This document shows positions 34,515-44,579 of a stretch of 64,000 bases of DNA, piece after piece. The number at the start of each line of letters is the position of its first letter. Position 1 is the stretch's first letter. The stretch covers positions 4,939,917 to 5,003,916 of the forward strand of contig NC_026501.1 of NCBI RefSeq assembly GCF_000182925.2, in the 5' to 3' direction. A model generated the notes under the pieces. That model made no database searches. It was not told the DNA's origin and saw nothing but the letters and a program-made list of their open reading frames with translations. Both the position numbers and the translations under genes were made by a program. Source of the DNA: Neurospora crassa OR74A (taxonomy: Eukaryota > Ascomycota > Sordariomycetes > Sordariales > Sordariaceae).

Positions 34515-34958
34515 ACTCCAGCGACTCTTGCTCTTCCTCGTCTTGGCCCTCAACATCACCATCGCCCGTTACAGAGTCCGATTCAAAAAGAAGGTAGAGA
34601 AAACAGAAGAAAGCGCACAGAGCTTTGCATGAAGCCAAAGAGCGGCAAAAGGCTGCCTCAGGAATGATAAGGTTCCAGTGCCTTCTCGAGATGGTGGATT
34701 TGAAACACCGATACAGCGCCAACTTGATGAGGGTGTACCATGAGGCCTGGAAACAAGCCGACGTGAACGGATCCGGTATTTTACTTGTGAGGAGCGACAG
34801 CACTACCTTGTCAAGGTTGCTCAAGGTTAATGACGAAGGGCTTCTCTGCTGGGCCAAAAAACAGGGAACGCATTGATACATGTCAAGAATGGAAGGACTC
34901 GGATTCGTGGTCTTGTACCGATCGATGACCCTATTCCTATGTAAGTGCCGGTCAACCC
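33707..34958 (+). pseudogene. Broken, 3'-truncated copy of a fungal IQ-motif (IQM-like) gene
   Basis: The frame from ATG 33707 runs 193 codons to an IQ-like motif (AAALVQRTYRDSRAPRQLRG) and then stops. Similarity to the fungal IQ calmodulin-binding family continues in pieces on other frames: WKHAVPEAQWRELVKSRPRS (about 34268-34320), ATTIARRAGVD plus a poly-Asp GAT repeat (about 34445-34515), LEMVDLKHRYSANL (about 34685-34725), RYFTCEERQHYLVKV (about 34774-34818), NDEGLLCWAK, RIDTCQEWKDS and VPIDDPIP (to about 34957). I count at least five frame changes (near 34240, 34410, 34820, 34860, 34900), an in-frame TAG near 34596 and a deletion near 34770 that removes the FFYWLDYG-type segment expected there. 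The C-terminal conserved region of the family is absent. GC content is normal, so RIP does not explain it. The family is recalled from memory. Confidence 0.7.
34474..34512. repeat. GAT trinucleotide repeat
   Basis: A run of GAT triplets encodes a poly-Asp stretch in one of the frames of the broken IQ-motif gene. Members of this family have an acidic stretch at this place, so the repeat probably grew from a coded acidic linker. Confidence 0.75.
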
Positions 34959-35158
34959 CATGGGACATGAAACATATCTTCTCGACCGTGGTAACATCGT
35001 GTCCGAGCTATCTATCTGAGGGCGAAGTAGGTGATGGCATTGAAGATGAGGCAGCGGATGAATATATATATCCGTCTATAGCGGAACAGGTACAGTAGTT
35101 GGGAGTTGGGAGTTGATGTAGACGATTGAGATATCTTAGTTTGACTCGAGGCGACCGC
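34959..35158. other. Flank of the broken gene
   Basis: Short stretch between the last recognisable piece of the broken gene and the tandem duplication. A small acidic frame (SEGEVGDGIEDEAADEYIYP, to 35098) may be a remnant of the same gene. It ends in a repeated GGGAGTTG motif (about 35100-35114). Confidence 0.35.
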
Positions 35159-35508
35159 GAGTTCTCATATCATTTCCCCTCCTGAATTGTCTCATCGAGT
35201 TATCCTGTCAGCTAGAATAGAACGCTGTCCGACACACAAGGCCGCGCAAGCCAACAGAATTAGGCTCTACGGTTTTCTTAGTTGGTGGTTCATTGGGGAT
35301 TTTCTCCGTAGAATCGACATGCCTCCCGAGAACGAGTTCTCATATCATTTCCCCTCCTGAATTGTCTCATCGAGTTATCCTGTCAGCTAGAATAGAACGC
35401 TGTCCGACACACAAGGCCGCGCAAGCCAACAGAATTAGGCTCTACGGTTTTCTTAGTTGGTGGTTCATTGGGGATTTTCTCCGTAGAATCGACATGCCTC
35501 CCGAGAAC
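35159..35508. repeat. Perfect direct tandem duplication, 2 x 175 bp
   Basis: The unit 35159-35333 is repeated at 35334-35508. I compared the two by eye and found no difference. The junction shares a CGAG tetranucleotide with both outer edges, as expected from slippage or microhomology-mediated duplication. The unit encodes no recognised protein or RNA. The lack of divergence means a recent event, a collapsed or duplicated assembly join, or maintenance by conversion. The unit is shorter than the several-hundred-bp length usually needed for RIP. Confidence 0.9.
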
Positions 35509-36018
35509 GTCGTCTGCCTTAGTTTCTGATATAGGAGAGAGGATGAAGTGCCCTCAGCAAGGTGCAAGTGCTGAAGCCGCCACGATTAATTATAACGAAA
35601 CGACAGTGATTGATCGAAAGCTAGCCTTAACGCTGACATGGACTTGTGCCAGTTATCCACACAACCTCCCTGCTGCCCCAATCCTCTATTTCCTAAAGGG
35701 GCACCCAGAATTTCATATGTAGATTTATTTTGTTTAGTCAACAGGTTCAAGGAAGGATATTCGGACAAAGAAAAAAAAAATTAAAAATAAAAAATGAGTG
35801 GGTCAGAGACATTCGCAGTCAAACAAACCGTTCGTTTGTCCACAGGGAAGTCCTACCATCCCTTATCCTTATAATTACCACCATTTACCACCCATCTTTA
35901 CTCCCCTACCTTGAGCCTGCAAGAAGGGAAATATACACAGGGCACCAGAAACACGACCAGTGACCTTCGAAAACAAGAAAAGAAAAAAGATAAAACGAAA
36001 AAAGGAAGCAAAAATTGA
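35509..36018. other. Intergenic
   Basis: About 510 bp between the tandem duplication and tRNA-Phe. A/T-rich near 35768-35795 with A runs. No gene is seen. Confidence 0.5.
36010..36014 (-). terminator. RNA polymerase III terminator of tRNA-Phe
   Basis: On the minus strand a run of five T starts four bases past the discriminator base of tRNA-Phe, the standard Pol III stop signal. A second T run follows further on. Confidence 0.75.
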
Positions 36019-36107
36019 TGCGGTTTGTGTGGATCGAACACACGACCTTCAGATTTATGAGTGAAGTGGACTTCAGTCTGACGCTCTCCCAACTGAGCTA
36101 AACCCGC
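36019..36107 (-). tRNA. tRNA-Phe (GAA) with 16-nt intron
   Basis: The minus strand folds as a full tRNA: acceptor GCGGGTT pairing with AACCGC plus discriminator A; D arm GCTCAGTTGGGAGAGC; anticodon stem CAGA/TCTG with anticodon GAA; T arm GTGTGTTCGATCCACAC. Mature length is 73 nt. The intron (36055-36070, TCCACTTCACTCATAA) sits one base after the anticodon, the canonical place. As I recall, Neurospora crassa tRNA-Phe also has a 16-nt intron here. A Pol III T-run terminator follows at 36010-36014. Confidence 0.97.
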
Positions 36108-36543
36108 TATTATTGAGAAGTAATAGACAAAAAGTTTTCTTATGGTAAAATCAACACACGGGCGGCTGTTGAGTCTTCCAAGGGATTTTATATAGATCGA
36201 GTGAGACGACGCATATCAGTTTTGCCCATTTGATGTATCAAATGGCCGAAAAGAATCTTCACTATCGTGAGACTTAGGGTTAATAGAAGTTGTTTAACTG
36301 GACGAGTGCTATGAAAATCTAGGTATAAGATTGTTGGACAACAACAACAACAGCCACCTAAACTGTCTATCGACTAGGTGTATAATAACCCTCCGTGCTG
36401 AATTGACTATTGAACGAATGATTGTGCTGCTCGTTGCTAGTCACGAAAACCTGGTAATATGCTACGCCACCGTAATGGAAAGGAATGAGCATGCAGTACC
36501 CATGTTCCAGAAAATGCACAATGGTACAGCGCCTTTCTAGAAA
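36108..36543. other. Intergenic between tRNA-Phe and ABC transporter 3' end
   Basis: About 440 bp, A/T-leaning, containing the upstream side of the tRNA gene and the 3' UTR of the ABC-transporter gene. A short AAC repeat occurs near 36342-36351. No gene is seen. Confidence 0.5.
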
Positions 36544-39500
36544 TCAGACGCTTGGAGAGACCCTTGGTCCCAATGGTTCGCTCCTTGATTGAATCCTCCG
36601 AGAATAAACAGGGCACTTTAGTCCTCCATAACTAGGAGCAGCTCCCCCGGATTTCCCACTCTGAGAGCTAGTTTCCTCTTCGCCGGTCGCGGTCGTAGAC
36701 TTTGAAAATCCTTCTGCACTGCACTCGGCTTTCGCGGGCGGCTGTATAGTCTGGAATAACTGATACGGCGCTGCGACCATCATAATCGGAGAAGGGAAGT
36801 GTTGTATCAGTTGGGCCGGAGCAATCCCAGCAGGACTGAGTGGCGACACGTTCTCGATGTACTCTCCGCTGTTGCAATCCAGCCTCATTGGACTTATAGT
36901 GACCCGCGGAGATGATGCAGCGACCGATCGAGGTGTGAATGTTGGAGCAGCTGGGTTCAACTTCAAATGCTACATCGGAAGATGGTTAGAAACAGCCAAG
37001 CATGTATCAAGCTTAAAGTAAGGATAATACATGATTGGTCGATCTATACCTCTTTCTGATGGCTTGGAGTGTTCTTTGCCTCGGTTGCCGGAGATTGCTG
37101 CTGGTTAGCAGGTCTAATCTTTAGCGCCGTAGAGCTTTCGACTTTCACCAATTCCGACTTGGTTTTGTCAGGAGTTAAGTCATTGACAATGCCTGAGGTC
37201 TTCTTTACTGACGTTGGCTTGACCTCAGTAGCGTCTTTCACTTTCGGCTTGATGAAGATCTGCTTGGACCAAAGCTCGGCATACTTCCCATTTGCTCGGA
37301 TCAGGTCTTCGTGGCTTCCCTCCTCCACGATTTCTCCGCCGGTAACGACCATAATCTTGTCGGCGTTCATAATAGTGGATAGTCGATGCCTAAATCTCTG
37401 TTAGTATGGCACACAACGGTTGTGATTTTATCAAAACATACGCAACAATGAACGTCGTGCGTCCCTTGCATAGTTTACCGAGTGCTTCCTGAATATTTTG
37501 CTCTGTCTCGGTATCGACTGCAGACGTGGCTTCATCAAGCAATACGATAGCAGGCCTCTTGAGGATGGCACGCGCGATAGCCACCCGTTGCAACTCGCCG
37601 CCGGAGAGTTTGACACCACGCTCGCCGACACGGGTCTGATAGCCTTTGACACTATTAGCTTCAAAGATCCAACTTCGCAGACCAGATTATCTACTTACCG
37701 TCTGTGAAGGTCAGGATTTGCTCGTGAATACTGGCTGCCTTGCAAGCTTCGTGAACCTCTTCGTCAGTGGCTGAAAGCTTTGCGTAGCGAACATTGTTCA
37801 TGATTGTGTCATCAAATAGAATAGGATTCTGCGGTACGACACCGATTCGGGCTCGCAAGCTACACGTTGGTATTAGCTCCTCGGCCCACCAGATATCCGC
37901 TATGGGTACTTACCTAAACAGATCAACGTTGCGAATATCTTGCCCATCAATCTTGATTGAGCCACCGGTTACATCGTAGAAGCGGTCGAGAAGCTTGAGC
38001 ATTGTTGATTTTCCAGCTCCTGTAGCCCCGACGAAAGCCACACTTGTCCCAGGATCTACCTGAAAGTTGACGCTCTTCAATATCGGTTTTTTCTTGTCGT
38101 AGGAAAAAGATACGTTCTCGAATTGAACATGTCCTCTTTGAAAGTCGAGTGGCGGTGCCCCTTCTTTGCTGAGGACAGTCGGCTTCATTTGCATGATGTC
38201 CAATAGGGACTCAGCGCGAATCAGATCACCCGAAATGCTCTTCCCAAGCGAAGCAAAGAAGGTAAGCGGGGAAACCAACTGAGACCAGTAGGTCAGCAAC
38301 ATCACGAACTGGCCTGGAGTCGCTTGCCCTTGTGTAATCTGGCTGACAGCAAGGAAAGCCCCAGCTAGAAGACCGCAAAGTAAGACCATCGACTGGAACG
38401 CATAAGCCAGGTAGTACCCCAGAAGGACTTTCCGATAATGCCCAACGTTGTTGTTAACAGCATCGGAATAGCGGGTTTCCTCATGGCCGATCTGATTGAA
38501 AGAGCTGACAGTTGACCAGCCCTGAATCCCGGCATGACGGACGTAATGTTCCTCAAAGTAAGCGCTCACTTGGCTCCTCCGAACCTCCTTTAGTCCTGAC
38601 AGCATGATCGCCGTAATATAACAGAAGACGGTTGCGGTCGCAATGGTGATGAAACCCTCGTAGGGGCCGAATGTGACCGAGAGGTAGATGAAGGCAACTC
38701 CCATGTCAATGAGCATGGGAATAGCTTGAAAACAAATGGACTCAAGCATATTTGATATGCTGGTGCCCGACATGATCGCCATCTCTATATCTGAACAGCT
38801 CTTGGAGTCGTGAAAATCGGACGATAAGTTGAGAACATGCGAATATGCAGCCGTGGATATGCGAGACGTGGAGTAGCTCTCAACTGGAATCCATAACCAC
38901 TGGCGCAACAGCGAAATACCAGCTTCGGAGGCAGTGAGTTTGAGGCCTGCAAAAATGAGAACCTGTGTCCATGGATCCTTGTGATTGACTCCCCCAAGAC
39001 TGTCCATGACAATCCCTATTTGTCGTGGAATCAGCACATGGATAAAGTTCATGGCCATCAAGCAGCAGCCAACGAGAAAGACTCGAAGTTGGAGTCCTCG
39101 GTGGCCGACGGGCCAGACATACGGAAAGAAAATCTAAAAGAATCATCAGCATTATAAACATGTGGCTTTAAAGCGAAATCCTCGAAAACGAACCATGAAG
39201 CTCTTGGCGTAGGTTACCCAGTTTCCTTTCTCTTTCAAGCGTTTCTCCATCAGCTCGGCTGCCTGCCGCTGTCGTCGTTCGTAAGGGGATTCGACGCGAT
39301 CATTCGGAGGGGATGAGCTTTCATCGGTTGAATTTGTCGAGGTAGATCCATAGCCATTAGTAGAGTTGTCACTGTCCTGATCAGCGAATACCTCGGTGGT
39401 CGAACTGCTATTTGATGCCTTCAGCAACCCTTGTCTCTCGGCATCACTACCCTTCTCCCGCCTGAAGCTGCAAGTAGCTGTGATGTGAGCCGCTACTGCT

Positions 39501-40018
39501 AGGGCAAGAGCAAGATACCGAGCGGAAATGGTGGAGATGCTGAAGATATCGGAATAACTCAGAGTGGATGATGATCGAGCAAGGAAAGACAGGACCGCAA
39601 TTAGGGGCTCGAGAAGCAATGCCATAACGAACGATCCAATGAAGGGGTACCACACGGGGGCTTTTGAGTGTACGAGTCCAGCGAACTCAACGCCAAACAC
39701 CAGAATACAGGAAAGGAGGCCAATGGTAACGTCTTGCTCGGCAGGGAATTTGTGTAGGATGAAGGATTTGACACCCAAATCGATGAGCTGCAACACGTAT
39801 GTGAGAATGATGAATACGAGCAGCCAGAGTATAGAACGTCGACGACCATGGTTTTCTTGTGCTGATTTTGTTTGCAGCGTGCAGACAGCTAGCGTTGTCG
39901 AAATGATGTAGTAGGTAAACACGGCCGTAGGATAACCGTAATGAAGACATAACAATGCCTGTTTGACCCGAGGATCAAAACTGGCGTGAGCCAAGCTGCT
40001 GTCCTCAAAGTTTGGCAT
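36544..40018 (-). CDS. Half-size ABC transporter of the Hmt1/ABCB6 type
   Basis: Six exons, 40018-39194, 39133-37914, 37859-37699, 37643-37442, 37389-37050 and 36969-36544, join in frame to 1057 residues. Exon 1 (275 residues) holds an N-terminal membrane domain of about five spans plus a charged linker ([19 protein letters not shown]), typical of heavy-metal-tolerance proteins. Exon 2 holds a six-span ABC membrane domain and Walker A (GATGAGKST). Exons 3-5 supply the Q-loop ([14 protein letters not shown]), signature LSGGE, Walker B (IVLLDEATS) and H-loop (AHRLSTI), all intact. Fission-yeast Hmt1 moves thiol peptides/phytochelatins into the vacuole; this function is inferred. Introns 1-4 are 52-60 bp. 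The last intron (80 bp, donor GTATAG) leads to a 142-residue low-complexity tail. If that intron is kept, translation ends at once, so two C-termini are possible. Confidence 0.9.
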
Positions 40019-43000
40019 CGTTTTGACGAACAGCCAAGCGTCAGCTCAGAGGCTCCTGTAAACAATGCGGCTGAGTGTTATCGTGGCGAGGATAAATGGT
40101 GTGTATTAGGCCAAGTAAGGTGGGTTATGTTGGTGGTAAGCAGAACTAATTTGTTGTCCTTCGTTAGCTTTTCCCAAGAGAACAGCTCATGAAAATCATA
40201 TGAGGATCTTGCTAGGGGAGGGGACTTTACCTGGTGGCCCAAGTTCGTTTCTGAGATCATAAGTGTTGGAAGTTGGTCAACAAGGCCAGCTGGTTTCGCC
40301 CGAAAATCACCGTCGAGGTACCGGACAGCTTCTGGCTAGAAGTTCGGAAATGGTGGTAGTCGAAGAAGAAGTGGAGGGGAAGATGATGGAGTTGTGTCTC
40401 AAACAAATCGACCACGGCAAAGTCGAGCCCACTTGGAAGTAGCGGTACCTTCCCTAATATTGTTGGATAAAAGCGCCGCCTGGGAGCTTCCAATTCGTTG
40501 GTTCGGGGATGCGTCCGAGTTTAGGGTGAAGGGGAACTAACAGGAGGTTTTATGTCACTCCTCTGTGAAAGGGAAGGTGTGGAACTGCGCGAGGCGGCCG
40601 CAACAAAGAAGTCCAGGCACAGCCGTCGTCCAGCCAATAACACAACAGCTGGTTGAGAGGGAAGGCACGCCTCTAAATTTCGGTAATCCTGCTGCAAGGC
40701 TGAGTTTGAGGAAGGCAAGGGTGACTTCAACAGCTGAGCCAGAGGCACCAGGGGCAGTGATGTAATTGAGGAGTCCTCCCAACTCCCAACGGCTGTGATC
40801 AATGGTAGGCAAAGTTCCCGTGGCTGCCTGTCTAGCTGACGAAACGCGAAGCGGCGGATATATGCCCTTGAGGGTTCTGGCCGTTGTACCTTTTTGCTGT
40901 CTTGATGAGAGTACACTAGACACCTGAATGGTCCTGGCACACAACTACTCCCAACTTTGACCAACCACTGTTTCCTCAGCTGAAAACAAACTGGGCTATC
41001 CTCTGTTCCAGGCTTTTGAGCTGATCAAACCAAATGTCTGTTTGGGAAACTGCTCATACCCATGCTTTCTTCGCAAAAAATAGGCCCAAGAGAGATGGCA
41101 AAAGTCCAGCCTTGTCTGTGATCTGATTCCTGTCAAACTGGAAGATTACTAGCTTGTCCTAGGGCGCTGCTCGTTTCTTCTGGTGGTGGCTTCGTTTCCA
41201 CGTGTTCTGTGTTGTTGTAACAGTTGCTGGTGCCTCCTAGAGTGATCCTTTCTGTCTGGTAGCACGTTTATATCCGTATGTCTTGTTGTTTTTGGGCTGA
41301 CGTCGATGATTCCTTGGGTTTTCAAGCCTCGTCGAGCCGCTCGGATCTAGAGAGTTATCGATGACTCTTTGAACCTTGCCATACATGCGGGACAAGCCAC
41401 TTATAAGTCGGTTCTCCTTGCCGACCTGGAGCTAACAACGAGCATAATGTGTTACAGAGCGCAGCAGAAATGAAGCCCTCACTATGCCTGCTTGACACAA
41501 AAAACGCCTTAAATGTGTTGTCCCAATGCGTACTATGAATGTACCACGCCGGATCCTCTGTAAGCTTGCAATGCGCAAACTTGAAAGTTGGGAAGCTGTT
41601 TGATGTCGTGTACGTCCAAGCCTAGCTTGTCCTTCGATATCGGAAGATGTTGAACTAAGGGGTCGGCATAAATGAAGACTGGCTTATTGTACAAAGAGGA
41701 GAGGAAGAGTCGGCGGATGTGTGGGAGTATGCATGGTATCTGACAATTGGAAATAAGGCGGTTTGTTGCGAAGACATCAGAAGCAGGAAAGGCTGACCAT
41801 GAGTAGCGCAACCAGAGAAGAATACCGCCACGTCGCGAACGAGTAGGAGAATATGACAGGATGGTGTTGGGACAACTAGCCAAAAGAAAGAAAGAAAGAA
41901 AGACACAACGTTATTGTACGTTACACAACTAAGCCAACCCGGCGGCATCTAAGCTCTTGTTCCACACCATCTCGTGGGTCGGACATGGAGGCGTCTGGTG
42001 GGATGGAGCAGCCCGTTGTGTCTTACGCTTCCCAGCTGGCATGCTTCGCGTGAAAAGAAAGAGACGGTGTGCAAAGGACCCTAGGCAGGCCCAATGTGGG
42101 CGTCGACACACAAATTGGCAGAGTCTTCAGACTTGAATGCAGGAGAGCCTTGTGAGGCCATGCTCGAACGACGGGACTTGTTAGCTCTTGGTAGGTATGG
42201 CCGTATTCTCTTTTTCCTTCTTCCTGACCTCCAGCATAGTTTTAGTGGCGCCTTTGAGGTTGGGATGCTTGTTGCTCTTGCGAATTGACCCCTGTTATTT
42301 CCGCCAAGCATATAATAGTCTCAGTGAGCATCTGTCGTCACATTTTTGATCAACACAATGACAAAATTTGTGCTGTTGACTCCATGAGACGGGTTCGGGA
42401 CCATCCGAATCATACATTCCGATAGGTATTTCTGACCTTGGTCAATCTAGACTGAGACAGTCTGACCGCCGGAGAAAGGCCCGCACAGAAAACGGAAGGA
42501 GAAGCAACGAGAGCAGTCCTATGGATCTCCATTGCTACATTGCCAGCGAGTATGCAAGAGTAACAATAATCGCTCCATGTGGCAGATTGTCGTGCTTCAA
42601 CAAGCAACATGACAATGACGGCATATGGTTATCCCCTGCTTTGTCGATGCTTCGCGTTGAATGTAGGGAGGACGTGTATCCTCTTGGCCAAGACTAGGAG
42701 CCTGGAGTCGATGCGATAAGAAGTAGGACGGCAAGCATCCTTTTCGCGTTGCACCGAGTATGCAATTGGTGCACAGCAGGGAAGACAGTTACCCATTAAA
42801 CCCTGTCGAACTGTCGTCCCAAGCAAACTTCCGCTTCGCTGTGTTGCAGTGTTTGAGACGGTGCTCGACCGGCCCGTCAATGGAGTCTCAGACAACACGC
42901 CTATGGTAATTCTCAACAAAACGAGAGAAACTCGCTGTCAAAAGCTTGATCCGGTTCGGAGTGTCGTTTTCGGCTCCGCGTGCTCCACCCCGACGCCGGC

Positions 43001-43670
43001 CTTGGCGTCGGCGGTGATCCGAATAATCTCGACTTTGGTTTCTGTCCGGCTCGGTCCTATTCGGTCCTGCCATCGTGGGCTATCTCTTTCATCTAGGCAC
43101 TATCACCGGTGTTCTTATTTGCATGGCCTGCGACTGAAACGGCTTTCTTGAATGCTTCATATAAGCCATCAATCAGTCCAGACCGCTCGAGATCAACGAT
43201 TCGTCAGACCCCGTAAATAGTAGTGACGAAGCGCATAATGGCGTTGCCCTACTCCCAGCTTGGAACGACACTCGTGCCAGATGGGAATGGGTATGGGCAT
43301 TGTGTGGCAACACAACGTTCATAGGAGGGAGGCGGCGTACATGAATGACCGGCAATGATGGGCTTCTAATTGCAAGCCCACGGGTTCCGGTCCCAGGAGA
43401 GATCATCGTCAAGCATCGCGAGACCAGAGACAATACCTGCCGCGCCCTTCGGCCCCGTACCTGAGCTGTGTAGCATAGGTATGCGAGTCGGGTGGGACAG
43501 ACGCGACGCAGACCACCTCAAGAATTGTGTGTAGGTAGACAGTTGATGTTGAATGCTGCCGAGAAAAGCGCTGGTTTATGAGGCGCAAATGGCAAGCATA
43601 TGGTGCCGCTTGAGGATAGAATTGTGCTCATACAATATAGGGTATCAGTGGGTTACAGCCTAATAACCAT
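40019..43670. other. Long gene-free spacer upstream of the ABC transporter
   Basis: This 3.6-kb block holds the ABC-transporter promoter at its left end and tRNA-Ala at its right end. The longest frames (about 100-147 codons, at 40521-40964 and 40555-40944 minus) overlap each other and show no domain. A GAAA tetranucleotide repeat lies at 41885-41903. I find no further tRNA, 5S gene or mobile element. Confidence 0.5.
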
Positions 43671-43762
43671 GGGTGCATGGTCTAGTGGTATGATTTCTGT
43701 TTTGCATTGAAATTTCTATCTTGCTCTACAGACGGTCCCGCGTTCGATCCGCGGTGCATCCA
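43671..43762 (+). tRNA. tRNA-Ala (TGC) with 20-nt intron
   Basis: Acceptor GGGTGCA pairs with TGCATCC (discriminator A) and has the G3:U70 wobble pair that marks alanine tRNAs. The anticodon stem TCTGT (43696-43700) pairs with ACAGA (43728-43732). The T arm is CCGCG-TTCGATC-CGCGG. Reading the loop as TT-TGC-A-(intron)-T gives anticodon TGC (43703-43705) and a 20-nt intron at 43707-43726, one base past the anticodon. Mature length is 72 nt. T runs at 43767-43770 and 43774-43778 serve as Pol III terminators. Confidence 0.88.
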
Positions 43763-44579
43763 ATTCTTTTGACTTTTTGAGTCTCAGAAAGCTATTTGGT
43801 TTTTGTTGCATCAACATTGTACCAGATGCCTTGATTTTTGAATTTTTGTTTGGAGAATTTTCTTTCGGCGTGCGCGTGTTTTTGTCTTGCTGAGATCCGG
43901 TCACTTGACTGTCTCGATCAATGTACTGGGGCTTATCACATGTGAGATCGGGTGAATCGAGAGAATTAACGACACCAAGTCTCAGTTATGTTCTACATTC
44001 GCACGGTACCTTGGTGTATGATTGCCTAATGAAATTCGTTTCAAGCACTATAGGCCATTGGAGGCGGTTAATCAGCTTAAAACAGACCAACGGAGGAGGC
44101 TCGGGAGGGGGGAGATGATTCAAGCACAGGCAGAGGATCGATACCAACGTCCTATCCAAAGAACCAATGTCATTGTTCTGTACAAAAGCGGGTATCGCTT
44201 CAAAACGCCTATATCTGTTTCGCTCCACAGCTCTTTTGTGACTGCCCTCAGTCCCGCTATTATATTGTACAGTGTGACCATTTCGTCATGGCACCAATCT
44301 TTGATCCGTATGCCCTTATTCAGAGTGGTGTGTTTATGCTGGAAATGCTCAAGGCGCCCGCTCCGTAGCCTGCCTTTCTATACATGTGCGACGAAGATTC
44401 CGAAACTCCCAATGGCCCCCATGCGACCAGATCCCAGTTTTGGTATGATACATTTATTCTTGGTTGCCGCAACCGATAATAGTGTAGTGAACATAAACAA
44501 GCGCTCGACGCCGAGTGGTGATGTGGCAAAAGCGTGCTCCTTCACCTTAAAAGACACGCTCGTTGGAAAAAATGCGGGC
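43763..44579. other. Intergenic behind tRNA-Ala, 3' flank of TIM44
   Basis: About 800 bp holding the Pol III terminator (T runs from 43767) and the 3' UTR of the minus-strand Tim44 gene. A plus-strand open frame starting at 44022 is only the antisense of Tim44. Nothing else is seen. Confidence 0.5.

Noticed and set aside
35159-35508. Tandem duplication as the ends of a mobile element
   Set aside because: The copies are directly adjacent with nothing between them, and no target-site duplication or element gene is present.
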